Source: Streptomyces radicis (GTDB taxonomy: Bacteria; Actinomycetota; Actinomycetes; Streptomycetales; Streptomycetaceae). From it: DNA of 64,000 nucleotides. Location: NCBI RefSeq assembly GCF_003626575.1, contig NZ_RBDY01000003.1:372001-436000 (forward strand), in the 5' to 3' direction. The position numbers and the translations under genes are program-made. Shown here piece after piece: positions 19,629 to 27,194 of the stretch. Every line of letters starts with the position of its first letter. Position 1 is the first letter of the stretch. The notes under the pieces were generated by a model. The model was not told the origin of the DNA. It ran no database searches and was given only the letters and a program-made list of their open reading frames with translations.

Positions 19629-19895
19629 GTGGCGAACATCAAGTCCCAGATCAAGCGCATCAAGACGAACGAGAAGGCCCGCCTGCGGAACCAGGCGATC
19701 AAGTCCGAGGTCAAGACGGCGGTGCGCCGGGCCCGCGAGGCCGCGGCCACCGGCGACGTCGAGAAGGCCGAGGCGGCGCGGCGCGAGGCGTCCCGCAAGC
19801 TCGACAAGGCCGTGAGCAAGGGCGTTCTGCACAAGAACAACGCCGCCAACAAGAAGTCGGCGCTCGCCCAGCAGGTCAACGCGCTCCAGGGCTGA
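19629..19895 (+). CDS. rpsT: 30S ribosomal protein S20
   Basis: This 88-residue basic protein is ribosomal protein S20, a 16S rRNA binder in the small subunit. The opening [20 protein letters not shown] and the [20 protein letters not shown] motif are diagnostic. It starts at a GTG preceded by AGAAGG at an 8-nt spacing. It is a single-gene unit with its own terminator and is divergent from lepA. Confidence 0.97.
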   Translation: MANIKSQIKRIKTNEKARLRNQAIKSEVKTAVRRAREAAATGDVEKAEAARREASRKLDKAVSKGVLHKNNAANKKSALAQQVNALQG

Positions 19896-20006
19896 CGCCC
19901 GCGCGCCGGTACGGCTCGGCGGCCCCTCTCTCCGCCCCTGCCGGTCGCGGCACCGCACCGATCACCGTTCGCCACGCGGGTGCGGTGTCCTCGTGAACGT
20001 TTCCCA

Positions 20007-20041
20007 GGCCCCCGGCCGCCCCTCGTGGGTGGCCGGGGGCC
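20007..20041 (+). terminator. Terminator of rpsT
   Basis: An 11-bp perfect stem (GGCCCCCGGCC/GGCCGGGGGCC) with a 13-nt loop lies 112 nt after rpsT. There is no U-tract. Confidence 0.75.
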
Positions 20042-20131
20042 TGTGTCGCGTGCGCGCGCCTGGCGCGTGCCCGGTGCGTTCCGGGGGAAAACGCGAGGGA
20101 GGGACGGCAGTTGAGCGGGTAGGTTCGCTGT

Positions 20132-20953
20132 ATGTCGATGCCGGGGGGCTCGAACCCTTATCAGCAGCCGCAGCCGTACGGCGCGCCGCCCGCGTCCTAC
20201 GGCTATCCGCAGGGGCCCGGCGGGTTCGGGCCGATGGTGCCGCCGGGTCCGCCCTCGGGTGGCAGGGGCCGTTCGGCGGTCTGGGTCGCGGGCTTCGCGG
20301 GCGCGCTGCTCGCGTCGGCCGCGTGGGGCGGGGTCGTGGTGGCGACCGGGGGCCTCGGCTCGGGCGAGGGGGACGCCGACCTGGCCGGGTACCGGTTCGC
20401 GCGGGACATGTGCGAGACGGGCGACATGACCGCGTTCGAGGACGACTACCGGCCGTACGCCGAGAGCGAGCCGCGTCCGCAGTCGGCGCGGAGCGACGCT
20501 CTCGACCTGAGCAGCTGCGAGTTCTCCCTCGAGCCGCGGGGCGCGGACCCGAGCGGCTACGAGACGGCGTACATGAGGTACGAGATCACCTGGCACAAGG
20601 CCACCGATCCCGAGGGGGAGTTCGCGGCGGCGGCCGAGTCGTACGACCAGTACAACGAGTTCGAGGGGTTCTACGAGTACCGCGCCGAGCCCCTCGACGA
20701 CCTGGGCGACGAGGCGTTCATCGTCTACGGCGACGACTCGTCCACGGGCGACCTTTCGTGGGTGAGCCTGATGGTGCGGGACGGGTGGTTCGAGTACGGG
20801 CTGACGTGGAACGCGTTCCTCACGGAGCCTGGCAGCGACCACCTGACCGAGCCCGACCGCGTGCGGGACATGCTCGTCGCCGCGACGGAGGAGACGCTGG
20901 CGGCGCTCCAGGAGCCGGTGGGCGAGGGGGACACCCCGGGGGACTCGGTCTGA
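20132..20953 (+). CDS. Hypothetical membrane-anchored protein
   Basis: This 273-residue protein begins with a Pro/Gly/Tyr/Gln-rich cytoplasmic segment (about 1-47), followed by one hydrophobic helix (AVWVAGFAGALLASAAWGGVVV, split across about 49-70), and an acidic extracellular domain of about 200 residues with two cysteines (in DMCETGD and LSSCEFS) that could pair. This layout is common in Streptomyces small surface proteins. No family is recognised. It lies between rpsT and the convergent holA. Confidence 0.7.
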   Translation: MSMPGGSNPYQQPQPYGAPPASYGYPQGPGGFGPMVPPGPPSGGRGRSAVWVAGFAGALLASAAWGGVVVATGGLGSGEGDADLAGYRFARDMCETGDMTAFEDDYRPYAESEPRPQSARSDALDLSSCEFSLEPRGADPSGYETAYMRYEITWHKATDPEGEFAAAAESYDQYNEFEGFYEYRAEPLDDLGDEAFIVYGDDSSTGDLSWVSLMVRDGWFEYGLTWNAFLTEPGSDHLTEPDRVRDMLVAATEETLAALQEPVGEGDTPGDSV

Positions 20954-20996
20954 GCCGGGGCGGGGCCGAGGCGGAGGGCGGGCCGGGGCGCGGGCC

Positions 20997-21983
20997 TCAA
21001 CGGGAGCGCGCCGAGGCCGCGATGGTCACCACCGCGCGCTCCAACGCGTACCCGGGGTCGTCGCCCCCGCCCTTGACGGCGGCGTCCGCGTCGGCGACGG
21101 CGGTCAGGGCGGTGGCCACGCCGTTCGCCGACCAGCCGCGCATCTGCTGCCTGACGCGGTCGACCTTCCACGGCGGCATGCCGAGCTCGCGCGCCAGGTC
21201 GGCGGGGCGCATCCCGCCGGGGGCCGAGGCCAGCTTGCCGATGGCGCGCACCCCTTGGGCGAGGGCGCTGGTGATCAGCACGGGCGCGACGCCCGTGGCC
21301 AGCGCCCAGCGCAGCGCCTCCAGGGCGTCGGCGGTGCGGCCCTCCACCGCGCGGTCGGCGACGGTGAAGCTGGACGCCTCGGCCCTGCCGGTGTAATACC
21401 GCGCGACGACGGCCTCGTCGATCGTGCCCGGCTCGTCCGCCGCCAGCTGGGAGCAGGCCGAGGCCAGCTCGCGCAGGTCGCTGCCGATGGCGTCGACGAG
21501 GGCCTGGCAGGCGGCGGGCGTGGCGCTGCGCCCGACGACCCTGAACTCCGCGCGCACGAACGCCAGCCGGTCGGCGGGCTTGGTCATCTTCGGGCAGGCG
21601 ACCTCGCGGGCCCCGGCCTTGCGGGCGGCGTCCAGCAGCCCCTTGCCCCGCGCCCCGCCCGCGTGCACGAGGACCAGGCTGATCTCGTCGGCGGGCGCGG
21701 CCACATACGCCTTGACGTCCTTGATCGTGTCCGCGCCGAGGTCCTGGGCGGCGCGGACGACGATGACCTTGCGCTCGGCGAAGAGGGACGGGCTGGTCAA
21801 CTCCGCGAGCGTGCCCGGCTGGAGCTCGCCCGGGCCCACGTCGCGCACGTCGGTGTCGGGGTCGGCGGCGCGCGCCGCCGCGACCACCTCGGCGACGGCC
21901 CGGTCGAGCAGCAGCTCCTCCTGGCCCACGGCGAGGGTCACGGGGGCGAGCGGGTCGCCCTGACCGGTCGTTCTGGCAGCCAT
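20997..21983 (-). CDS. holA: DNA polymerase III delta subunit
   Basis: This 328-residue protein is the delta subunit of the clamp loader, which opens the beta sliding clamp. The N-terminal domain carries SPSLFAERKVIVV and the C-terminal collar region carries LARELGMPPWKVDRVRQQ, both typical of actinobacterial HolA. As expected for delta there is no functional Walker A. It starts at ATG 21983, 53 bp from a divergent small gene. Confidence 0.9.
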   Translation of the reverse strand: MAARTTGQGDPLAPVTLAVGQEELLLDRAVAEVVAAARAADPDTDVRDVGPGELQPGTLAELTSPSLFAERKVIVVRAAQDLGADTIKDVKAYVAAPADEISLVLVHAGGARGKGLLDAARKAGAREVACPKMTKPADRLAFVRAEFRVVGRSATPAACQALVDAIGSDLRELASACSQLAADEPGTIDEAVVARYYTGRAEASSFTVADRAVEGRTADALEALRWALATGVAPVLITSALAQGVRAIGKLASAPGGMRPADLARELGMPPWKVDRVRQQMRGWSANGVATALTAVADADAAVKGGGDDPGYALERAVVTIAASARSR

Positions 21984-22036
21984 GCGGCCAGCATCCCACG
22001 TGCCTGTGACAGTCGGCGGATCGGCAGAATGGCCGG

Positions 22037-22306
22037 GTGACCCCTGAGCGACACGTTCTGGTGCTGCCCGACCGCGACGCGGCCGATGAGGTGGCGGCCG
22101 AGCTGGCCGAGCGGCTCGGGCTGCCCGAGGAGCCGCGCCCGGTGCGGGAGGCCCTCGCGGGCGAGGACGACGCGGAGGACGCGCAGTGGCTCGTGGTGCT
22201 CGACGCCCCCGAGGGCGGAACGGACGAGGCGGCCTGGCGCCCCGAGTCCCTGGCGGCGCTCGCCGAGGCGTACGACGGGTGGCTCGAGCGCGAAGCGGGG
22301 CCCTGA
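22037..22306 (+). CDS. Conserved hypothetical acidic protein (89 aa)
   Basis: This 89-residue acidic protein starts at a GTG and opens HVLVLPDRDAADEVAAELAERLG, with an alternating beta-alpha pattern. No function is recognised. Its last 13 codons and the following 35 bp form copy A of a 76-bp direct repeat, whose second copy follows the next gene. Confidence 0.6.
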   Translation: MTPERHVLVLPDRDAADEVAAELAERLGLPEEPRPVREALAGEDDAEDAQWLVVLDAPEGGTDEAAWRPESLAALAEAYDGWLEREAGP

Positions 22307-22340
22307 CCGGGCGGGTCGACCGGGGCTCCGACCGGACGGG
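22265..22340 (+). repeat. 76-bp direct repeat, copy A
   Basis: This copy matches positions 22821-22896 at 72 of 76 bases with no gap. It covers the 3' end of the 89-residue protein gene, its stop codon and part of the spacer before the PPOX gene. Confidence 0.9.
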
Positions 22341-22354
22341 TAGCGTGGCGGGTC

Positions 22355-22822
22355 ATGGCGAGGGAGTTGCCGCCCGCGCGTGACGCGGCGCGGCGCAAGC
22401 GGGATGTGCTGGAGCGGCTGGCCGGGGACGAGGACGCGTGGGTCGCCACGGCGGACGCGGCGGGTGAGCCGTGCCTCGTGCCGCTGTCGTTCGTGTGGCA
22501 CGGCGGGGCGCTGGTGATGACGACGCGGGCCGCCAATCCGACGGCGGTCAACGCCGCGGCCTCGGGCCGTGCCGTGGTCTCGCTCGGGCACACCCGCGAC
22601 GTGGTGCTCATCGACGCGCGCGTCGAGGTCGTCGCCGACGGCGCGCTGGGCGAGGCGGAGGGCGAGGCGTTCGTCGCCAAGCTCGCCTGGGACACCAGGG
22701 GGCGCCCCGGCTGGGTGTTCCTCCGCTTCCACCCTCGGGCCATCCGGGCCTGGCGCGAGGTGAACGAGCTGCCAGGGCGGCAATTGATGGCGAACGGCGT
22801 CTGGCTGGTCCAGGGCGCCTGA
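22355..22822 (+). CDS. PPOX-class (flavin or F420-dependent) oxidoreductase
   Basis: This 155-residue protein has the split-barrel fold of the pyridoxamine-phosphate-oxidase superfamily. Visible hallmarks are ATADAAGEPCLVPLSFVWHGGALVMTT, split over two strands at about residues 31-57, and a C-terminal region with WVFLRFHP and AWREVNELPGR. In actinobacteria this group often binds F420 or flavin. The ATG at 22355 follows a weak ribosome-binding site. The gene is exactly bracketed by a 76-bp direct repeat: copy B begins within its stop codon. Confidence 0.75.
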   Translation: MARELPPARDAARRKRDVLERLAGDEDAWVATADAAGEPCLVPLSFVWHGGALVMTTRAANPTAVNAAASGRAVVSLGHTRDVVLIDARVEVVADGALGEAEGEAFVAKLAWDTRGRPGWVFLRFHPRAIRAWREVNELPGRQLMANGVWLVQGA

Positions 22823-22896
22823 GGCGTACGACGGGGCGCTCGAGCGCGAAGAGGGGCCCTGACCGGGCGGGTCGACCGGGGCTCCGACCGGGCGGG
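22821..22896 (+). repeat. 76-bp direct repeat, copy B
   Basis: This second copy, 556 bp after copy A, would encode the same C-terminus as the 89-residue protein (AYDGALEREEGP and stop) but has no start, so it is a non-functional fragment. After it, TTGGCGAGGG resembles the ATGGCGAGGG start of the PPOX gene. Confidence 0.9.
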
Positions 22897-23060
22897 AGGC
22901 GCGCCCGGGGCCTTGGCGAGGGTGCTCTCGATCCGGCGGGCCGAACGACCCGAAGCGCCTCGCGTCGGTCCGCACCTCCCCTCCGCGGCACACCGTCACG
23001 CCGCGGCGGGCGGGTCCCCGCACCATGTGACGGCGCACGGCGGCGAGGCGGTCGACCATC

Positions 23061-23082
23061 CCCTGCCCGGGGCCGGGCAGGG
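23061..23082 (-). terminator. Terminator of the MFS gene
   Basis: A 10-bp perfect stem (CCCTGCCCGG/CCGGGCAGGG) with a 2-base GG centre lies 2 nt beyond the MFS stop codon. Confidence 0.7.
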
Positions 23083-23084
23083 TC

Positions 23085-24371
23085 TCAGGCCGCCCTGATG
23101 ACGTCGTCGGGTTCGGGTTCCGGGGTCGGTTCGGGGGTGGGGAGGTCGCGCAGGCGTGGGATCGGGGAGGGGAGCAGCCACAGGACGCTGAGCACGGCGC
23201 CCGCGGTGCCGATCCACAGCCCGGCGTGCAGGCCGAGGGAGCTGCCGAGCGCGCCCCCGGCGAGGGCGCCGAGGGGGCGGAAGCCGTGGTTGAGCATGCG
23301 GTAGGCGCCGGTGACCCTGGCGCGCATGGCGGACGGGATGAGGGCGGCCTGGATCGAGCCGCCCGCGATGTCGACGAGCATGACGCCGACGCAGGAGACG
23401 AACTCCGCCAGACACAGCAACCCGACGACCAGCCATGTCGGCCCGGCGGCCAGCGGGATCAGCAGGAGCGGCACGGTGAACGCCACGAGGCCGACCACCA
23501 CCGTTCTGCCGATCCCGATCCGGCGGACCACGCGGCCCGTGAGCGCGGCGCCGATCAGGCCGCCCAGGGCGCCGACGCCGAGGGCGAGCCCCAGCAGGCC
23601 GGGGGCCAGGCCCAACTCCTCGGTGGCGTAGAGGATGAAGAGGGTGTGAAAGATGAAGTTGAAGAACTGCACCGTCCCCGACGCCGCGAACATCGCCCGC
23701 ATGTACGGGTTGCGCACCACCCAGCGCAGGCCCTCGGTGAAGTACCCCTCGGCGGGCGTGGCGGCGGAGGGCTCGACCGGGGAGACGCGGGCGAGGAAGC
23801 CCGCCGAGAGCAGATAGGTCAGGCCGGTGGCCACCAGGGCGAGCGGCGCGGTGAGCACCTGGACGAGGATGCCTCCGGCGCTGGGGCCGCCGACGAACGA
23901 CATGGCGCGGCTGCCGTTGAGCAGCGACTGCCCCTGCACGAACTGCCCGGTGGGGACGAGCGACACGAACAGCGTCGCGTTGCACACGTCGAACAGCACC
24001 GTCAGCACGCCGATCGCGAACGCCACGCAGTAGAGCTGGGCGAGCGTCAGCAGGCCGAGCAGGTGGGCGGCGGGGATCGAGGCGATCAGCAGGGCGCGGC
24101 CGATGTCGGTGGCGATCATGACGTGGCGCCGCCTCGACCGCCGGTCGGCCCAGGCCCCGGCGGGGAGCGAGAGCAGCAGGGCGGGCAGCAGCTCCAGGGT
24201 CTTGAGCAGGCCCATCTGGGCGGCGTCGGCGTCGAGGACGAGAACGGCCGCGAGCGGGATCGCGATCAGCGATATCTGGTCGCCGACCAGGGAGATGGAC
24301 TGGCCCGTCCAGTAACGCCGGAAGCCGCGCTCGGCCAGCAGCGCGGGAACGCGCGCGGCGACGCGGCTCAT
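23085..24371 (-). CDS. MFS transporter
   Basis: This 428-residue protein has about twelve hydrophobic segments and the MFS loop motif GAWADRRSRRRHVM after the second helix. It belongs to the enterobactin-exporter/tetracycline-like MFS branch common in actinobacteria; the substrate is unknown. The C-terminal tail is Pro/Glu-rich. Its start overlaps the stop of the upstream ArsR-type regulator gene (ATGA), so the two form an operon and the regulator probably controls the exporter. Confidence 0.88.
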   Translation of the reverse strand: MSRVAARVPALLAERGFRRYWTGQSISLVGDQISLIAIPLAAVLVLDADAAQMGLLKTLELLPALLLSLPAGAWADRRSRRRHVMIATDIGRALLIASIPAAHLLGLLTLAQLYCVAFAIGVLTVLFDVCNATLFVSLVPTGQFVQGQSLLNGSRAMSFVGGPSAGGILVQVLTAPLALVATGLTYLLSAGFLARVSPVEPSAATPAEGYFTEGLRWVVRNPYMRAMFAASGTVQFFNFIFHTLFILYATEELGLAPGLLGLALGVGALGGLIGAALTGRVVRRIGIGRTVVVGLVAFTVPLLLIPLAAGPTWLVVGLLCLAEFVSCVGVMLVDIAGGSIQAALIPSAMRARVTGAYRMLNHGFRPLGALAGGALGSSLGLHAGLWIGTAGAVLSVLWLLPSPIPRLRDLPTPEPTPEPEPDDVIRAA

Positions 24372-25003
24372 CCCGGGGCGCCAGGCGGCTCGTCGCGGTA
24401 CTTGTAGGCGATCCTGAGGACCTGCACCAACTCGGCGCCCTCGGGCCGCAGTCGGGGGTCCTCCGCGCGCGGGGCGTACTCCTCGACCAGCTCCCTGAAC
24501 CGGTCGCGCAGCTCGGTCAGCTCGGCCGGGGTGAGATGGATGACGGAGTCGCCGAACTCCTCGGCCTCCTGCCACTCCCGCGACAGCGCGTGCCGGGTCT
24601 CGATCGCGTGGGTGATCCGCTCGAACCAGTACTCCGCCACGGCCGTGCTCAGCGCCGCCGTCGCCTCGCCCACGGCCGGGTCGTCCGAGTGGTCGGGCCA
24701 CGAGGTGTAACGGGCCGTGGCGCGCCAGGGCTTCTCCCGTCCTGTCCCGCCCTCGGCCTCCTCGACCAGCCCGTACTTGGCGAGCATCCGCAGGTGGTAG
24801 GAGCAGCTGGCGACCGACTGGCCCACGAGGTCGGCGGCCTGGGTGGCCGTCAGGGGGCCGCGCAGGCGGAGCAGGCCGACCAGCCGCATCCGGGTGGGGT
24901 GGGCGTAGGCCCGCAGCGCCTGCACATCGGACAGGTGGACCCGCGAGGGCCACGAGGGCCGCGAGGGCTCGGGCGGTGGGGAGGGTGGCGTGGCGTCGTC
25001 CAT
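24368..25003 (-). CDS. ArsR-type winged-helix regulator
   Basis: This 211-residue protein has an N-terminal winged helix-turn-helix (LRAYAHPTRMRLVGLLRLRG, then QAADLVGQSVASCSYHLRML) and a helical C-terminal domain of about 110 residues that probably dimerises. No cysteine metal-binding motif is seen, so the inducer is not obviously a metal. It is translationally coupled to the MFS exporter. Two AAAG-N4-CTTT palindromes lie just upstream of its start and probably mediate autoregulation. Confidence 0.85.
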   Translation of the reverse strand: MDDATPPSPPPEPSRPSWPSRVHLSDVQALRAYAHPTRMRLVGLLRLRGPLTATQAADLVGQSVASCSYHLRMLAKYGLVEEAEGGTGREKPWRATARYTSWPDHSDDPAVGEATAALSTAVAEYWFERITHAIETRHALSREWQEAEEFGDSVIHLTPAELTELRDRFRELVEEYAPRAEDPRLRPEGAELVQVLRIAYKYRDEPPGAPG

Positions 25004-25008
25004 GATGT

Positions 25009-25034
25009 AAAGGTAGCTTTAGAAAGGAATCTTT
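25009..25034 (-). promoter_or_regulatory. Tandem AAAG-N4-CTTT palindromes upstream of the ArsR-type gene
   Basis: Two 12-bp palindromes, AAAGGTAGCTTT (25009-25020) and AAAGGAATCTTT (25023-25034), lie 5 bp upstream of the ArsR-type start. They stand out as AT-rich in GC-rich DNA and are a good candidate operator. Their closeness to the ATG suggests a very short 5' leader. Confidence 0.6.
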
Positions 25035-25088
25035 AGCAAGCTTCCTTGAGAAGCTCCCCGATCGCCTCTTCCGATCGCCTCGCCCCCG

Positions 25089-26015
25089 TCAGGCCCCGGC
25101 CTCGGGCACCACGTCGAGGACCGCCTTCCCGGCGACCTTCCGCTCGACCAGGTCGCGGGCCGTCTCGGCGAACCGCTCCCAGGGAGCGCGCCGGTCGATC
25201 TCCGGCGAGAGGCGACCGTCCGCGACGAAGCCGAGCAGCGCCGCGAGATCGGGGCCCGGCTCGCGCATGTCGCCGAAGCTGCCGAGGGTCTTGGCGGCGC
25301 CCAGCGAGAACAGCGCGCCCGGCGGGAAGACCGCGGGCTCCATCGACGCGTAGCCGATGTGCCGCACCGCACCGCCCGGCGCCAACAGTGCCCAGGCGGC
25401 GACCAGTTGAGGGCCGCCCACCGTGTCGAGCACGAGATCCACCGGCCGGTCCACCCCGTCGAGGCCGACGACCACCGCGTCCGCGCCCAGCTCGCGCAGC
25501 CCGGCGGCGCGCGCGGCCGACCCCACGGAGGCCGTGACATGGGCGCCGCCGAGCGCCGCCAGCTGCACGGCGTAGCGGCCCACTCCCCCGGCCGCGCCGG
25601 TGATCAGCACCCGGCGGCCCAGGACGGAACGGGCGCGCAGGGTCCGCAGCGCGGTGACGCCCGCCATGGGCAGCGCGGCGGCCTCGGCCAGCCCCACGCC
25701 GTCCGGGACCTCGGCCACCGCGCCGGTGTCCACGGCCATGCGCTCGGCCCACGCCCCGGCGCCGAACGCCACCACCCTGGCGCCCACCGCCGGGCCGCTC
25801 CCGTCCGCCGCCGCGCGCGCCACGACCCCGGCCGCGTCGTATCCGTGCACGGTCCCTGGCGGGCGCAGCCCCGCGAACTCCACCTCGCCCCGGTTCAGCG
25901 AGAAGTGCCGGACGTCCAGGAGGAGTTGGCCGGGGCCTGGACCCGGCTCGGGGGCCCGCCCCAGGCGGAGGGCGCCGGGCGCCTCCGGGTCCACCACCAG
26001 CGCGCGCATGTCCAT
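25089..26015 (-). CDS. Zinc-type/quinone oxidoreductase (MDR superfamily)
   Basis: This 308-residue NADPH-dependent oxidoreductase has the N-terminal GroES-like fold (FSLNRGEVEFAG) and a Rossmann domain with VLITGAAGGVGRYAVQLA. It lacks the catalytic zinc cysteines, so it is a quinone-oxidoreductase-like member. The ATG at 26015 is preceded by GGGGAG at a 5-nt spacing. Two CGGACC-N3-GGTCCG palindromes upstream match the operator in front of the TetR gene 6.3 kb away, which points to control by that regulator. Confidence 0.85.
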   Translation of the reverse strand: MDMRALVVDPEAPGALRLGRAPEPGPGPGQLLLDVRHFSLNRGEVEFAGLRPPGTVHGYDAAGVVARAAADGSGPAVGARVVAFGAGAWAERMAVDTGAVAEVPDGVGLAEAAALPMAGVTALRTLRARSVLGRRVLITGAAGGVGRYAVQLAALGGAHVTASVGSAARAAGLRELGADAVVVGLDGVDRPVDLVLDTVGGPQLVAAWALLAPGGAVRHIGYASMEPAVFPPGALFSLGAAKTLGSFGDMREPGPDLAALLGFVADGRLSPEIDRRAPWERFAETARDLVERKVAGKAVLDVVPEAGA

Positions 26016-26062
26016 CGCGTCTCCCCTTTCGCTCATTCCTCGCCCATCGAGGACGGGACAAA

Positions 26063-26077
26063 CGGACCACCGGTCCG
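26063..26077. promoter_or_regulatory. TetR-type operator, copy 1
   Basis: The 15-bp palindrome CGGACCACCGGTCCG lies 48 bp upstream of the oxidoreductase start. It overlaps a second inverted repeat, CCACCGGT (26067-26074) with ACCGGTGG (26082-26089). Confidence 0.6.
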
Positions 26078-26094
26078 CTTGACCGGTGGCCGTC

Positions 26095-26130
26095 ACCCTA
26101 TCCGGACCAACGGTCCGCATGCCAGTGAGG
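26095..26130 (+). repeat. Imperfect direct repeat, left copy (resembles the tetR promoter-operator-RBS)
   Basis: This 36-bp stretch matches 32398-32432 at 29 of 36 aligned columns, including ACCCT, the operator and the GAGG that serves as the tetR ribosome-binding site in the other copy. No tetR follows here; the LysR gene ends 23 bp away. Confidence 0.6.
26103..26117. promoter_or_regulatory. TetR-type operator, copy 2
   Basis: The 15-bp palindrome CGGACCAACGGTCCG lies 40 bp from copy 1, close to four helical turns. It differs from the operator upstream of the TetR gene (CGGACCAGCAGTCCG) at two positions. Confidence 0.65.
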
Positions 26131-26152
26131 GCCTCCCGCCCCGGACGGCCCC

Positions 26153-27073
26153 TCAGCCAGGGGCCCGGCCCGCCAGCTGGGCCGACGCCGCCCTGAACAG
26201 GCCGTCGGCCGCCAACTCCGCCGGCGTGGGGCGCCGTTCCGTGAGCCGGGCCAGCAGGATGCGCCGCGTCGGCGCCTCGGGCTTGAGCGCGATGACCCTG
26301 ATGCCGGAGCGCAGGTTCGTCAGCGCGAGCCGCGGCGCCAGCGCGATCCCGAGGCCGATGGAGACCATGGCCTGGGCCTCCTGGTAGTCATGGGCGTGGA
26401 ACGCGATGGCCGGGCGGAATCCCGCCGCGTGGCACGAGCGGGCGAGGACGTCGGCGACGGGGTGGGCGTCCGCGCGCGTGATCCAGCTCTCGCCCGCCAG
26501 CTCGGCGATGTCCACCGACGCCCGGTCGGCCAGCGGGTGCTCCTCCGAGACGATCAGCGCGGTCGGGTCGTCCAGCAGGTGCGTCAGCGTGAGCGCCGGG
26601 TGGTCCACGCGCCGCCAGTCGTAGTCCCACAGCAGGGCCAGCTGCACCTCCCGGCTCTCCAGCATGGCGATCAGCCCGTCGAGCATCGCGCTGCGGACCG
26701 CGAGCCTGATGCCCGGGTGCGCCTGTCCGAAGCGGTGGACGACCAGCGGCAGCAACGACGAGCCGGCCGTGGGGAAGGACCCGATGCGAAGTTCGCCCGA
26801 GCGAAGCCCGGCGATCTCCTCCAGCTCGGCCCCGGCCGCGCCCAGCTGGCGCCCGATGTGCCGCGCATGCCGCACCAGGGCCTCTCCCGCCTGGGTCAAC
26901 TGCACGCCCCTCGCATGCCGTTCCAGCAGCGGCTGACCGACCTCCGACTCCAGCTTCGCGATTTGCTGCGACACCGCGGAGGGCGTGAACGCGAGGGCCT
27001 GCGCGGCGGCCGTGAGCGAGCCGTGCCCCGCGACCTCGGCCAGCAGCAGCATGCGCCTGACATCGATCTGCAT
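26153..27073 (-). CDS. LysR-family regulator
   Basis: This 306-residue protein has the LysR helix-turn-helix (LAEVAGHGSLTAAAQALAFT, then PSAVSQQIAKLESEVG) and a periplasmic-binding-fold effector domain. The ATG at 27073 has GGGGAGGA 7 nt upstream. It is divergent from the PrpF-like gene and the ABC importer operon, which it probably controls in response to the transported carboxylate. It is the leftmost gene of the block bracketed by imperfect direct repeats. Confidence 0.88.
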   Translation of the reverse strand: MQIDVRRMLLLAEVAGHGSLTAAAQALAFTPSAVSQQIAKLESEVGQPLLERHARGVQLTQAGEALVRHARHIGRQLGAAGAELEEIAGLRSGELRIGSFPTAGSSLLPLVVHRFGQAHPGIRLAVRSAMLDGLIAMLESREVQLALLWDYDWRRVDHPALTLTHLLDDPTALIVSEEHPLADRASVDIAELAGESWITRADAHPVADVLARSCHAAGFRPAIAFHAHDYQEAQAMVSIGLGIALAPRLALTNLRSGIRVIALKPEAPTRRILLARLTERRPTPAELAADGLFRAASAQLAGRAPG

Positions 27074-27094
27074 GAGCCGTTCCTCCCCTGAGAG

Positions 27095-27108
27095 TTAAGC
27101 GTTGCTAA
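27095..27108. promoter_or_regulatory. Candidate LysR box
   Basis: The AT-rich 14-mer TTAAGCGTTGCTAA, with TTA and TAA ends and T-N11-A spacing, lies between the divergent LysR and PrpF genes, 21 bp from the LysR start. Confidence 0.35.
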
Positions 27109-27194
27109 AGGGCACCCCACATTTCCGTGATTGTACTGAACGCCCGCGGCGCGCATGCTCGTGTCGCTCACCCCAGGCAGCGGGAGGTTTCCAG

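Noticed and set aside
17915..19996. A 693-codon open frame antisense to lepA and running over rpsT
   Set aside because: Low-complexity shadow of lepA; it would overlap the rpsT gene and its promoter.
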